Shown piece after piece: positions 19,789-28,483 of a stretch of DNA of 35,971 nt. Numbering within the stretch: position 1 is the stretch's first letter; each line of letters opens with the position of its first letter. Location of the stretch: the NCBI RefSeq assembly GCF_963678635.1, contig NW_026971533.1, positions 1-35,971 of the forward strand. The letters are read 5' to 3'. The translations under genes were made by a program, and so were the position numbers. Below the pieces are notes generated by a model. That model did not search any database and was not told where the DNA came from. It saw only the letters and a program-made list of their open reading frames with translations. The DNA comes from Symsagittifera roscoffensis. Taxonomy: Eukaryota; Xenacoelomorpha; Acoela; Convolutidae.

Positions 19789-21500
19789 AAATAATCACAT
19801 TTCAAAACCTCCTTCTTCTCATTTTTTCCGAAACAAACCAAAATCTTTCTCCTCGCACAGGACCTCAAGATTTATTAGTAACACACTACGATTGTAAAGA
19901 AAACGAACAAAAAACACCACCTCATAAAAATGCTATCAATCAAGTAACTTAATGTGAATCCGAACCACAAGCTATAGAAACCACAAAAGTAAGAGCTACA
20001 TTAAACTCGAAAGCCCGAGCGACAACACAAATAAAAGAATACAATAGAAAAATATCAACCACACCAAATACATATGACAAATCACAACACCACACAAACA
20101 CATTACCCACAGCACCACAATTACCAAGTCTAAATCGTAATCAGCTATTATCACTAGTACCACGAAATTTTCGAAATTTAGCACTTGTAAATATTGCAAA
20201 TTCAAGACCAAATCATATACAAAGTCCAATTCACCATTTAGTAACACAACAATCTCAAAGTGACGATACATTTGAACAAATAATCGAACAACCACACAAC
20301 ACAAATTTTCAATCTCACAACAATCATCACTTTTTTTAGCCCACGATGAGCCGATAAATTGGATCCCTTCACCGTTCAATTTCCCATCCAGCCAATGTCC
20401 AAAACCCAATCCCCATCATCACACTTTTTGCTTTCCCGCCACCTGAATCAGCCCATGTTAACACATCATCCGGCATTTTTCTGATGCTAACTCAGATATC
20501 ACAGTTTTTCATACAATTTCCCAATTTAATAATTCAGATATAGAAACCCCAGACAAATTCGCAAACTCAGAACCCAGTCCGTCAACATTTTCTCAACCCC
20601 CCTTCCGACCCATCCACTCCCAATCCCAAACTGACTCCCCTTCTACTGTCTCCCATATTTCCCAAGTAACACCGACATATTCTTCTTTTACAAATGATTG
20701 TTCCAACAACAATTCCCCAGATACCACGCAAATCTCATATGAACTAAGTAATCTAATAACACTACAACAACAAGTACAACACACTCACACCGTAACCATT
20801 CATCAATTATTGTCCACGATAAGATCATCAAACCCACAAACTCCTACACTTTCTTCAGATTATACTCCTTCCTTAGCCCAATCCTCAACTTTTACCCAAT
20901 CATCATCCACTACTAACCGTGCATATAGAACATTTAAAAGAAAATTTCCTAATCACCCGTTTCCCTCCAAACCCAGAACAGCCCACGATTTTGTAAACCA
21001 CCCTGATCATACTAATACTCCCGAATTTCTCCAAATTTCCTTACCCCCCTTTCCTCAATATACAATTAGTCCCTCCGAGACTCACACGGAACAACCCCAC
21101 TATGTCGATAAGCACGTACTAATCCCCACATTCCACTGGACGTCATTTTATCATTTCTCAAACCCAAAAATGACCTTTATAGACTAACTACAGCACCAAC
21201 ACCTCGACAATTTACGCACGTAGGATACAAAAAGCTATTTAAAATATTCACCGCACCCCTGGCAAACGAATACTCCACTATGGCCACAATATCATCTGAC
21301 CCAATCAAGACCAATTCCTCGACAATGAAAAATTTGCTAACCCGCAACAAAGTTTTTCATCCGAGCACCCTACATCTTTATACTAAGCTCAATAGATAAA
21401 AAACACATTCACGTCATTTCCGAAGCACTAATCGACATCCAAGCTTATGAATCATTCTACGACAAAATTTTGAAAACTTTCAAACTGATGACTAACACCT
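19776..21500 (+). pseudogene. Unassigned decayed gene B, possible envelope-like start
   Basis: The ATG at 19776 opens a frame whose first residues are hydrophobic (FQNLLLLIFSE), like a signal peptide. LVTHYDCKENE follows, then a TAA at 19950-19952, CESEPQAIETT and a long Asn/Gln-rich section to TAG 20337-20339. A phase change at a T7 run (20331-20337) leads to HDEPINWIPSP; then 20462-21187 is open without a stop for about 241 codons, Ser/Pro/Thr-rich with an Arg/Lys patch (RTFKRKF). Short frames 21184-21399 and about 21400-21550 continue the coding character. A signal peptide followed by spaced cysteines recalls retroelement envelope proteins, but no transmembrane anchor or fusion motif is visible, so that reading is weak. 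Frame breaks make it non-functional. Confidence 0.45.
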
Positions 21501-21550
21501 TTGTATTTTTATTGAAATTTTTGTATTTTTATTCGAATCACAGAAGAGAT

Positions 21551-22390
21551 TAGGTATGTAGTTCGACGATTGTTTGCGGTACCTGATTTTGCGTAGAAAA
21601 CTAAAAAGAAAATTAAAATTTCAAAACGTTTGTAAGAAGAAAATTGGCTATTTAGGATAAAGAAACTCAAACTTGAATTAAAAAAACCAGTTTTGGGTGA
21701 TATTTTTAAAATAAAGAAAAAACTTTGTAATTTTTGTTGTTGATAGTTTTTGAAGTTATTTCTTTTCACGTATGCCTAGATTACAATTTTGTACGATTGC
21801 GTATAGTTTTCTCATATCACGCACAAAAAACTGCAGTAATTTGTAGAATTTTTTTGGAGATTTTTATTAAAGTGATCGCGACACTTTGTATTCTCAAAAC
21901 CGACCAACGCAATTTTTTGTTAGTCTTTTGATTTGCATTAGTCGTTTCATGGAAAACAAATCTTGAACAAATATCACAAAAATCTAGCTAGATTTGAACT
22001 CTGTATCGTGTTTTTTTTTCATCGCAATAAATCCTGAAGGCTGGTGCAAATGATGCGAATCTGGCAAAAATCTAAATTTTTTTGCACGATTTGCATTAAA
22101 AAAACTCATTATAACAAATTTTTTCCTCGAAAACTGCGTCATGTACAGCAACCAGCTTTTCATCACATTTAATTTTTGAAAACTTATATTTGAATTGCTT
22201 TTGTGCTAAATTTGCTGATTCGTATTAGATTATTCACTGAACAAATAGTTATAAACAACAACCACTGAAAGTCATTAGTTATAAGATATAAAACACAAAT
22301 CTTATATTAGGTAGTGCACGTTTTTCTAAAAACTCAAAAAACTTGACATTATAGCTAAAATTGAGGATATAAAAACAATGTATACTGCAA
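21551..22390. other. AT-rich flank after the retroelement
   Basis: The A/C strand bias is gone and the sequence becomes balanced AT-rich DNA. Open frames of 60-86 codons on either strand (21509-21769, 21734-21931, 21984-22166) have low-complexity Phe/Lys/Ile composition and no recognisable motif. No repeat matching the leader at 7427-9215 was found here, so the right LTR of the element is not identified. Confidence 0.4.
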
Positions 22391-22815
22391 CCCGGGTTGA
22401 CCAAAAGTCGCTATCTTAGAACTTTTTTAGACAATCGCTTTTTCATAAAAAAAATTGTAAGATAGTGACTTTTCATACAAGAAAACTGTAAGGTAAGAAC
22501 TTTTCTGAAAAACATTTTTCTAAATTTTTGGGCATAATTATGTTCAAAAATTTGTTCAAAATTTGTTCAAAGTTTAATACTTCTACAATAACAGAAACTC
22601 AGAGGCCAAACGTCTCAATTCTCTCTGAGTTTACTGAAAAACTTATTAAGTTAGTTTTTCCTGATAACTAGAAATTTATTCGATATATACATGAACCCTA
22701 CATGCAACACGTCCGCAGGTGTATGACATGATTTGTTACAATTGAGTTTGTATTGTATCAAAAAACTTTCAAACCGCTACTTATAAATATTTAAAAGACT
22801 CATCAGGTCCGGATT

Positions 22816-23220
22816 TTAGGGCCGGGAGGTTGGTTTGACCGCTTTCCTCTCAACATTCAAAGGTCCTTCCTTTGATATTTTTATGACATCAACTTTAGGC
22901 CGAATAATCCTGAAAAATCTCCAAGAGCGACAATAAATACTTCTTTTGAAGAGGAGTGCGCACCGACAAAATAATCGAACAAATTTATGAAATACATACC
23001 TTATTACCACTAGGTTTTTCGATTTCACAACTTTCGGGTTGTTCACTTTATCATTTACTCCGTTCTTCAGTTTTCTCACCATAGACTTATACTTCCTCAA
23101 TCCTTTCTTGGTTCTTCTAATGGGTTGATCTCGCATAATCGGGCTCTCATCAGCACTTTCCTCCGTGACTGACTCGGTCAGACCGTCAGATTCAGTGGAC
23201 TCCACAATTTCCCTATTACT
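22816..23220 (-). CDS. Two-exon coding fragment inside the TIR element
   Basis: On the - strand a frame is open from 23220 to TAA at 22818-22816. A well-formed intron sits in it: donor AAG|GTATGT (intron begins at 22999) and acceptor ATTTTTCAG|GATT (intron ends at 22910), 90 nt. Joining the exons keeps phase 2 and the same reading frame. Exon one is acidic at first (TESVTEESADES), then strongly basic (RRTKKGLRKYKSMVRKLK); exon two ends with KAVKPTSRP. No ATG is present in the open part, so a further upstream exon is missing or the fragment is partial. The protein is not recognised; mixed acid/base composition suggests a nuclear or linker region. It may be host sequence captured by the element, or the element may sit around an older gene piece. 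Confidence 0.45.
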   Translation of the reverse strand, partial: SNREIVESTESDGLTESVTEESADESPIMRDQPIRRTKKGLRKYKSMVRKLKNGVNDKVNNPKVVKSKNLVVIRYVFHKFVRLFCRCALLFKRSIYCRSWRFFRIIRPKVDVIKISKEGPLNVERKAVKPTSRP

Positions 23221-23480
23221 TCACACATGATGGGTTGGTTCAATCCCACTCTCAACACGGACTGAGTGCCGTATTTCCGGATTATGCACCAGGTACTCTC
23301 CATAAAGGCTACACGCGTCCAAGTCTCACCGGTTTTTCTCTCCAGCTAACTTTTTATATGCAAAAATTTTCCAAAATTGATTTTAATCGTTTATTACAAC
23401 AAATAACACATTCAAAAAAAATATTGGCATTTTTTTTGCGTATGGGAAAAATTACTATCCTAGAATATTTCTTATGAGAA
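23221..23480 (+). other. GC-richer unassigned stretch in the TIR element
   Basis: Bases 23235-23345 are less AT-rich than their surroundings and read openly on + (80 codons from 23235, with VFPDYAPGTLHKGYTRPS). GGTTCAATCCC at 23239-23249 resembles a tRNA T-arm, but neither the matching stems nor the rest of a tRNA are present. It may belong to the same captured gene piece as the neighbouring - strand exons. The function is unknown. Confidence 0.25.
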
Positions 23481-23561
23481 GGAAATAAGATGGCGGAAAC
23501 TTCATATAAATCTTATAAGAAGTTCTAAGCCAGGGGGATTTTTCTAGGATGGTAAACCCGG

Positions 23562-24099
23562 CAGTTGAAATTGGAAATGGTCATCTGGGAGTAAAAAACG
23601 GAGCAAATAAACAGCCTACATCCCAAATTATATTCGAGGGGGAGAAATTGCACTTAGTGACTACTTATTACTCATTGTTTAAAATATTTCAGGCTTTACA
23701 AAGTATTTTATGAGGGTGTCAATTATATCAATTTATTAAGAATATACTTTCTATTGGTAAGTGGAGCAGAGTTAACAGATATGCCTAGTAGCCTACTTAG
23801 CAAACCCGGTAGATTCGACGTTTGTTTTAATAGGCAAAGTATCAGCAATATTCCACCGCTATAGTTTCTTTCGCCATCGCTAAATCAAGTAGTGCTCTTT
23901 TTTCAGAGCTATTCCATAGCTTTTTACTGCTAAAATGCCAGCAACAAAATCCTAGATTCGAATCTTTTAAAAATACTTCAAACTTATGAAAGTATAGTTT
24001 ATGAAACAATGTGGGTATGGTGGTTTTTTTTCTGGCTTTAATTGCTTTGGATTAATTCTTTTTATCGTTGCAGGTTAGTGAGTAACATAAAAAAGTAGA
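23562..24099. other. Non-coding DNA
   Basis: No gene or repeat was recognised. The stretch lies downstream (3' side) of the - strand receptor exon; no continuation exon with TM5-TM7 character could be seen here. Confidence 0.35.
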
Positions 24100-24426
24100 T
24101 TAAAAAACCAAAATCTGTTTTCTAACAAAGTTGCTGCTTCCAGACAAAGAAGCGGTTAATATTGCATCCAAGTACTGTAATACCATTATTGCACTTATGG
24201 AGATAGTGACAATTATGTAATTTCGTTTTCGAACTGGAGGGGACAGAATGAAATCAGCTTCCATTGGCCGACATATGAGTATGAACCGTTCCCAAGCCAT
24301 AAGTCCACAAATTACTGAATTTGCGTATACAGGTACTGCAGAGGGGATTGAAATGTAGTATTTGTACCCATACAGCACAACATCCGGTAATTTATCACAT
24401 GATACTTTTTGGTTGGAAGAAATCAA
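24100..24426 (-). pseudogene. Rhodopsin-class GPCR exon, TM3 to TM4
   Basis: The frame contains a Cys that may be the conserved extracellular disulfide Cys (VSCDKLPD), a hydrophobic helix (SIPSAVPVYANSVICGLMA), then WERFILICRP at the cytoplasmic end of the helix. ER-F takes the place of the DRY/ERY motif and is followed by the ICRP pattern usual for neuropeptide-type receptors. A charged loop (PPVRKRN) and another helix (YIIVTISISAIMVLQYL) follow, matching TM4. The Cys-to-E/DRY distance is longer than usual. A possible acceptor, AACCAAAAAG, lies just before TATCATGTG; the downstream end runs into a stop after FVRKQIL without a clear donor. Other helices are not found in good form nearby, so this is a partial gene or a pseudogene. 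The ligand is unknown. Confidence 0.6.
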
Positions 24427-24690
24427 ACTTTAAATAGTTTCCTATGAACTTGTGAACTATAGCCCAATATTTTGCTTTGAAACAGTTCTGTTGACCCGTA
24501 CTGACTGGAGCGCACCATGGGTAAAGGTTATTTGAGGAGTGCGGGGGTCATTATTTGTTTCGACTTTTTTTGAAAATTTTATAGACGACATATTTAGGCC
24601 CAATAATTTGAACTTCTGACCTTCCTTAAACCCAGCAAAGATCCTATTGTACCAAAACCTCAACTTCTATCCTATTAAATGAGTTTTTTG
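24427..24690 (-). other. Unassigned sequence between receptor fragments
   Basis: An open - strand frame at 24457-24663 encodes a basic peptide (FKEGQKFKLL, then a VETNNDPRTPQ section). It has no transmembrane segment and no recognised domain. It lies between the two membrane-type fragments and could be an intron that happens to be open or a decayed exon. Confidence 0.25.
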
Positions 24691-24900
24691 TTAATTTTTA
24701 CTTAAAAAATTTTTGAGATGGGTCAATAAATATGAAAAAGTTTGCCAGTAGAGTTTACGAGGAACGATTCGTTTTTTCTGTATCTGTACCAAATAGCCCC
24801 ATACTAAACAAACAGATAAAATTAGTCCGAAAAAATATGAAAGTGAACGAAAACACAGTCCGATACAAAACAGTCCCAAGTAACCATGGTTAGGACTATT
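24691..24900 (-). pseudogene. Membrane-segment fragment 5' of the GPCR exon
   Basis: A - strand frame reads GLFCIGLCFRSLSYFFG, then LILSVCLVWGYLVQI, a long hydrophobic stretch able to cross the membrane, followed by the basic QKKRIVPRK and a further partly hydrophobic part to a stop at 24691. Position and strand would suit TM1 and the first cytoplasmic loop of the receptor whose TM3-TM4 exon is at 24100-24426. The GN motif expected in TM1 is absent, so kinship is uncertain. No ATG lies at the start of the frame. Confidence 0.3.
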
Positions 24901-25344
24901 TTCGAAGAAAATGACAGAATAATTTTGACGGGGTGGGTTTTTTCTCCAGACAATTTTCGACTTTTTAATTAGTCATTTATAAAGCGAAAAGTATTATTGC
25001 CCTGAGCTCACATATAAAAAAATCTTTCACCTGTGATCTTTTTTCGTAAAGTTATGGCGGTACAGAGATTGCTAATTTTGGTCAATTTGGGACAATTCAC
25101 GCGCGAAAATTAACCTGTCTTGGAAAGCGTTCCAAAAATAATTGATATTTGGTCTATTTAACACTTTGTTTCGCTTAACATAACGTGTGGGGTTTACTTT
25201 CAAAAAACATCGCGGAGTTTCGCCCTGATACAAGCATTTTTGTTGTTTTCAAAGCCAATGGGTCGAGAATTTTTTTTGTTCAAACAGCATAAACAAAAAA
25301 AAGATAGACCGCAGCAGTTGTGCCGTACACAGCAAAAATATTGA
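24901..25344. other. Non-coding DNA
   Basis: AT-rich sequence with no reading frame or repeat of note. It borders the first copy of the 1.14-kb duplication at 25345. Confidence 0.35.
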
Positions 25345-26486
25345 ATAATTTTCTGCAATTTAGGTTACATTATGTTAATTTCTTCATTAAAGTACATATT
25401 CCCAAATCCCAAAGCGGACGAGTGTTTCTCGGAAATGTTTAGATTGCTGAGCATAGTCAAGCTAAATTTGTATGAACTTAAATTTTACCCTGGCAAAAAA
25501 ATCAGTCAAGCCTTCTGCAAAAATTTCTTCGTCCCAGAGCTGTAGGAAAAAAATTTCACATTACAATTTTCTCAAAAAAAAGCATGAAAAGCGTGTTTTA
25601 ATAACTTAGGAGCGTTACTGATGACAATTTTCCACATAGAATGCTAATATGCAACTCTTTAAAAACTCGATACTGCGATGTCAAACATGTTTTACATTTT
25701 TTCACCAAAAAAAGTGCTCAAATGTATTGCCTCAAGATGTCAGCTTTTTATAGCTAGTAAAAACAGCGAAAATCAAATAAGTCCGGAAACTTTTTCAAAA
25801 TGTTTCAAAAAATTTCTCAATGAAGTAAAGATAATGAAAAAGCCACTAAAGTAGCATAATAAAGTTGCTAGGAAAATTATCACTTTTGATTCCCCCTTTT
25901 TTCCGTTGCAATTACTAATTTTAACTCCCAAAGGGGTTAAAACTCCTACCTTTTCGGGCACACATGTTTTAAGGGGGGTTAAAATTGGTGATTTTTCGGG
26001 CACTCCATGGAAAAGGGAAGGGAAATAACTTTTGGTTGGTGTATGTTTTCCTTCTAAAATTTGGGGGTTTTGGCTTGTTTACATGTAAAATGACCTTATA
26101 TACCTATTATATGCAACCAATTGAACCTAATGCAACCAAACTATGTGGTATATAGGAAAGCACAAGATTTTGGCAGCGTAGCTTAACTCTTGGGGGCGTT
26201 GAACGATTACATTCAAAAACGCATGTTTCATTGCTGAGATGCGAAGAAAGGAAATTTCGTCAAGTGCGGCGGCCGCCACCCCTGCTTAGGCCAAAAAATG
26301 ATCAAATTGAACGAAAGAAGAATTAAAAACTTTTTTAAGCCAATTGAAGCTAAAAGACAAAGAAAAATAACGAAACACAAAAACTCTATAAAAATGAAAC
26401 TTGCTTAACAATTCAGACTTTTCCATTTTCCGTGTCTACAGGAGACTGAAAAATCGCCTAAAATCTATGACAAAAGCGAAAGATCT
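25345..26486. repeat. 1.14-kb tandem duplication, copy 1
   Basis: The sequence from ATAATTTTCTGCAA (25345) recurs at 26487 with a constant offset of about 1142-1145 bp and only scattered substitutions and small indels. Both copies hold the same landmarks: CCCAAAGCGGACGAGTG, then TTTTCGGGCACACATG, an AAGGGGGGTT block, a GGCCGCCACCCCTG block and a TTTCCGTGTCTACAG splice-acceptor-like site. In this copy the sequence after the acceptor runs for only about 40 bp of exon (26442-26482) before the junction with copy 2. The open - strand frame at 25773-26003 is not maintained as a known protein. Confidence 0.9.
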
Positions 26487-27629
26487 ATAATTTTCTGCAA
26501 TTTAAGTTACATTATGTTAATTTCTTCATTAACGTACATATTCCCAAATCCCAAAGCGGACGAGTGTTTCTCGGAAATGTTTAGATTGCTAAGCATACTC
26601 AAGCTAAACTTGTATGAACATAAATTTTACCCAGGCAAAAAAACCAGTCAAGCATTCTGCAAAATTTTCTTCGTCCCAGAGCTGTAGGAAAAAATTTCAC
26701 ATTAAAATTTTCTCAAAAAAAAACATGAAAAGCGTGTTTTAATAACTTAAGAGCGTTACTGATGACAATTTTCCACATAGAATGCTAATATACAACTTTT
26801 TTAAAACTCGATACTGCGATGTCAAACATGTTTTACCTTTTTTTACCAAAAAAAGTACTCAAATGTATTGCCTCAAGATGTCAGCTTTTTAAATCTAGTA
26901 AAAAAGCACAAAAATCAATTAAGTCAGGAAACTTTTCCAAAATGGTTCAAAAAATTTCTCAATGAAGTAAAGTTAATGAAAAAACCGTTAAAGTAGCATA
27001 GTAAAAGTTGCTAGGAAAATGACCACTTTAACCCCCCTTTTTTCCGTTGCAATTTCTAATTTTAACCCCCAAAGGGTTTAAAACTACTACCTTTTCGGGC
27101 ACACATGTTTTAAGGGGGGTTAAAGTTGGTGATTTTTCGGGCACTCCATGGAAAAGAGAAGGGAAATAAGTTTTGTTTGGTTGGTGCATGTTTTCCTTCT
27201 AAGACTTGGGGGTTTTGGCTTGTGTACATGTAAAATGACATTATATACCTATTATATGCAACCAATTGAACCTAATGCAACCAAACTATGTGGTATATAG
27301 GAAATCACAAGATTTTGACAGAGTAGCTCTCAACTGTTGGGGACGTTGAACGATAACCTTCAAAAACGCATGTTTCACTGCTGAGATGCGAAGAAATGAA
27401 ATTTCGTCAAGTGTGGTGGCCGCCACCCCTGTTTGGGCAAAAAATAATGATCAATTTGAACGAAAGAAGAATTAAAAACTACTTTAAGCAAATTGAAGCT
27501 AAAAGACAAAGAAAAATAACGAAACACAAAAAACTCTAAAATAATGAAACTTGCTTAACAATTCAGTCCCTTTTCCGTGTCTACAGGAGACTGAAAAATC
27601 GTCTAAAATCTATGACAAAAGCGAAAGAG
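26487..27629. repeat. 1.14-kb tandem duplication, copy 2
   Basis: This is the second copy. It differs from copy 1 in ways such as loss of CpG (GTGCGGCGGCC in copy 1, GTGTGGTGGCC here). It contains a perfect 15-bp inverted repeat, ACTTTAACCCCCCTT (27025-27039) with AAGGGGGGTTAAAGT (27112-27126), which is imperfect in copy 1. At its right end it runs through the splice acceptor into the complete exon at 27587-27799, so copy 2 keeps the original connection while copy 1 was cut off. Confidence 0.9.
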
Positions 27630-27799
27630 TTGAAAAGTTGAATTGGCTAAGGATCTTGAAAAGCGAGAACACTGATGAAAGCCAAAACTGCCCATTAAAT
27701 TTGCTACAGCCATTTTTAAGACTTGAAAATACCACTTCTTATAGTGAAAAAGGAAACAATTTTAAAGACTTCAGGAAAACGTTTAGTACGTCTGATTAA
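27587..27799 (+). CDS. Probable terminal exon of an unidentified gene
   Basis: A good acceptor (TTTTCCGTGTCTACAG, ending at 27586) leads into 70 codons and a TAA at 27797-27799. The peptide is hydrophilic, with ETEKSSKIYDKSERVEKL, then LRILKSENTDES and a C-terminal FKDFRKTFSTSD. It has no domain I recognise and no membrane segment. The sequence is less AT-biased than the flanks, supporting real coding use. The exon start is repeated in the 1.14-kb copy 1 (26442-26482), and its end is repeated at 30701-30747 by the 2.95-kb duplication. The upstream exons were not found; the duplications may have separated them. Alternatively it is the last exon of a gene with a long intron to the left. Confidence 0.4.
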   Translation, partial: ETEKSSKIYDKSERVEKLNWLRILKSENTDESQNCPLNLLQPFLRLENTTSYSEKGNNFKDFRKTFSTSD

Positions 27800-27817
27800 C
27801 TTTATTGTGCAAACTGA

Positions 27818-28008
27818 ATTTTTGAAAATATTCATCAAAGCGGACCTAAAAACGAGGGGAAAACTGTTATTTATGTGTTGATAGATACGACAAAACAGAG
27901 CGACTATCGAATACAGCAGTTGAAGACATATTTGCGACTTTTAAGAGAAGCAGTTTATCAAATTAGAGCAAATTCAATCGAAAAAGCTGGAAGACAAACT
28001 AAAACAAG
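27818..28008 (+). CDS. Possible exon with a GT donor, overlapping the 3' end of the previous one
   Basis: A stop-free segment of about 63 codons from 27818 ends in ACAAG|GTATGG (intron would start at 28009). The peptide is coding-like: GKTVIYVLIDTTKQSDYRI, then a Leu/Arg-rich, helical-looking part (QLKTYLRLLREAVYQIR) and KAGRQTKTR at the end. Weak AG acceptors occur near 27840 and 27855. In duplication copy 2 a 7-nt insertion (second GATAGAT near 30832) breaks the same frame. No ATG and no family match; the evidence is open length, composition and donor only. Confidence 0.25.
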
Positions 28009-28426
28009 GTATGGATAGAAAATCAAAACTCTATATGAATTCAGGGTTATACATTGAGCATCCAAATATTTTGCTTTTTCCATTAAAAAAATATGCAACT
28101 AAATAACTGTTTAATTTGGTACTACAATCTGATCGGTTTTTCTCAGTATCTTGTAGTTAATGTCAAATTAGACTTAAGTAGAGCCTCTTTTCAAAATTTT
28201 GGAGCGCTATCAATTATCATTCATTAACCCTTCTCTCAAAAAATTAATCTTTCAGTTTTTAAAATTTAAATCTGACATTTTGCCTGTTTGCCTGATCACG
28301 CTTTTGCCTTTCAAACTACGGTGGCTTTTTGACCCAATTCTAAGATTACGCATCTACAACTAATTGTGTTAGTAAGAGTTCGACCTTTCTTTCAATATAT
28401 GTTTGAAGTGATAAAAGCTTTCGCAT

Positions 28427-28483
28427 TCACGCGTTGATTACTAGCAGGATCAAAACAGTTAGCATCATGCTATGTCCTCTCAT
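28427..28483 (-). CDS. Tiny frame resembling a signal peptide
   Basis: ATG at 28483-28481 begins MRGHSMMLTVLILLVINA, then TGA at 28429-28427: a short basic/polar start, a hydrophobic core, and INA at the end, the form of a cleavable secretion signal. A GTGAAT that could be a splice donor overlaps the stop, so this might be exon one of a small secreted protein; later exons were not identified. The upstream sequence is also open to 28612. The corresponding frame in duplication copy 2 (31438-31382) is preserved, with Leu for Thr at one position. Confidence 0.25.
   Translation of the reverse strand: MRGHSMMLTVLILLVINA

Larger units (their letters stand above)
22391..23561. mobile_element. 1.17-kb TIR element related to 3820-4937
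   Basis: The left end CCCGGGTTGACC (22391-22402) and the right end GGTAAACCCGG (23551-23561) are inverted copies with one mismatch over 11 bases. A second inverted pair lies farther in: CTTAGAACTT at 22415-22424 and AAGTTCTAAG at 23520-23529. Near the left end AAAGTCGCTATCTTA (22404-22418) pairs with TAAGATAGTGACTTT (22458-22472), one mismatch, forming a hairpin, as in the other element. CA follows the right end. No transposase is seen. Between the ends lies a GC-richer, gene-like stretch on the - strand, described separately. The common 12-bp end suggests one family of non-autonomous transposons. Confidence 0.6.

Noticed and set aside
19996-20784. - strand 137- and 63-codon frames
   Set aside because: Antisense to the A/C-rich frame B; composition artefact without motif.
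23235-23256. tRNA-like T-arm GGTTCAATCCC
   Set aside because: Acceptor, D and anticodon stems do not form on either side; the T-stem has a mismatch.
26103-27310. ATATACCTATTATATGCAACC blocks as a promoter pair
   Set aside because: They recur only because of the 1.14-kb duplication; no frame follows that would use them.
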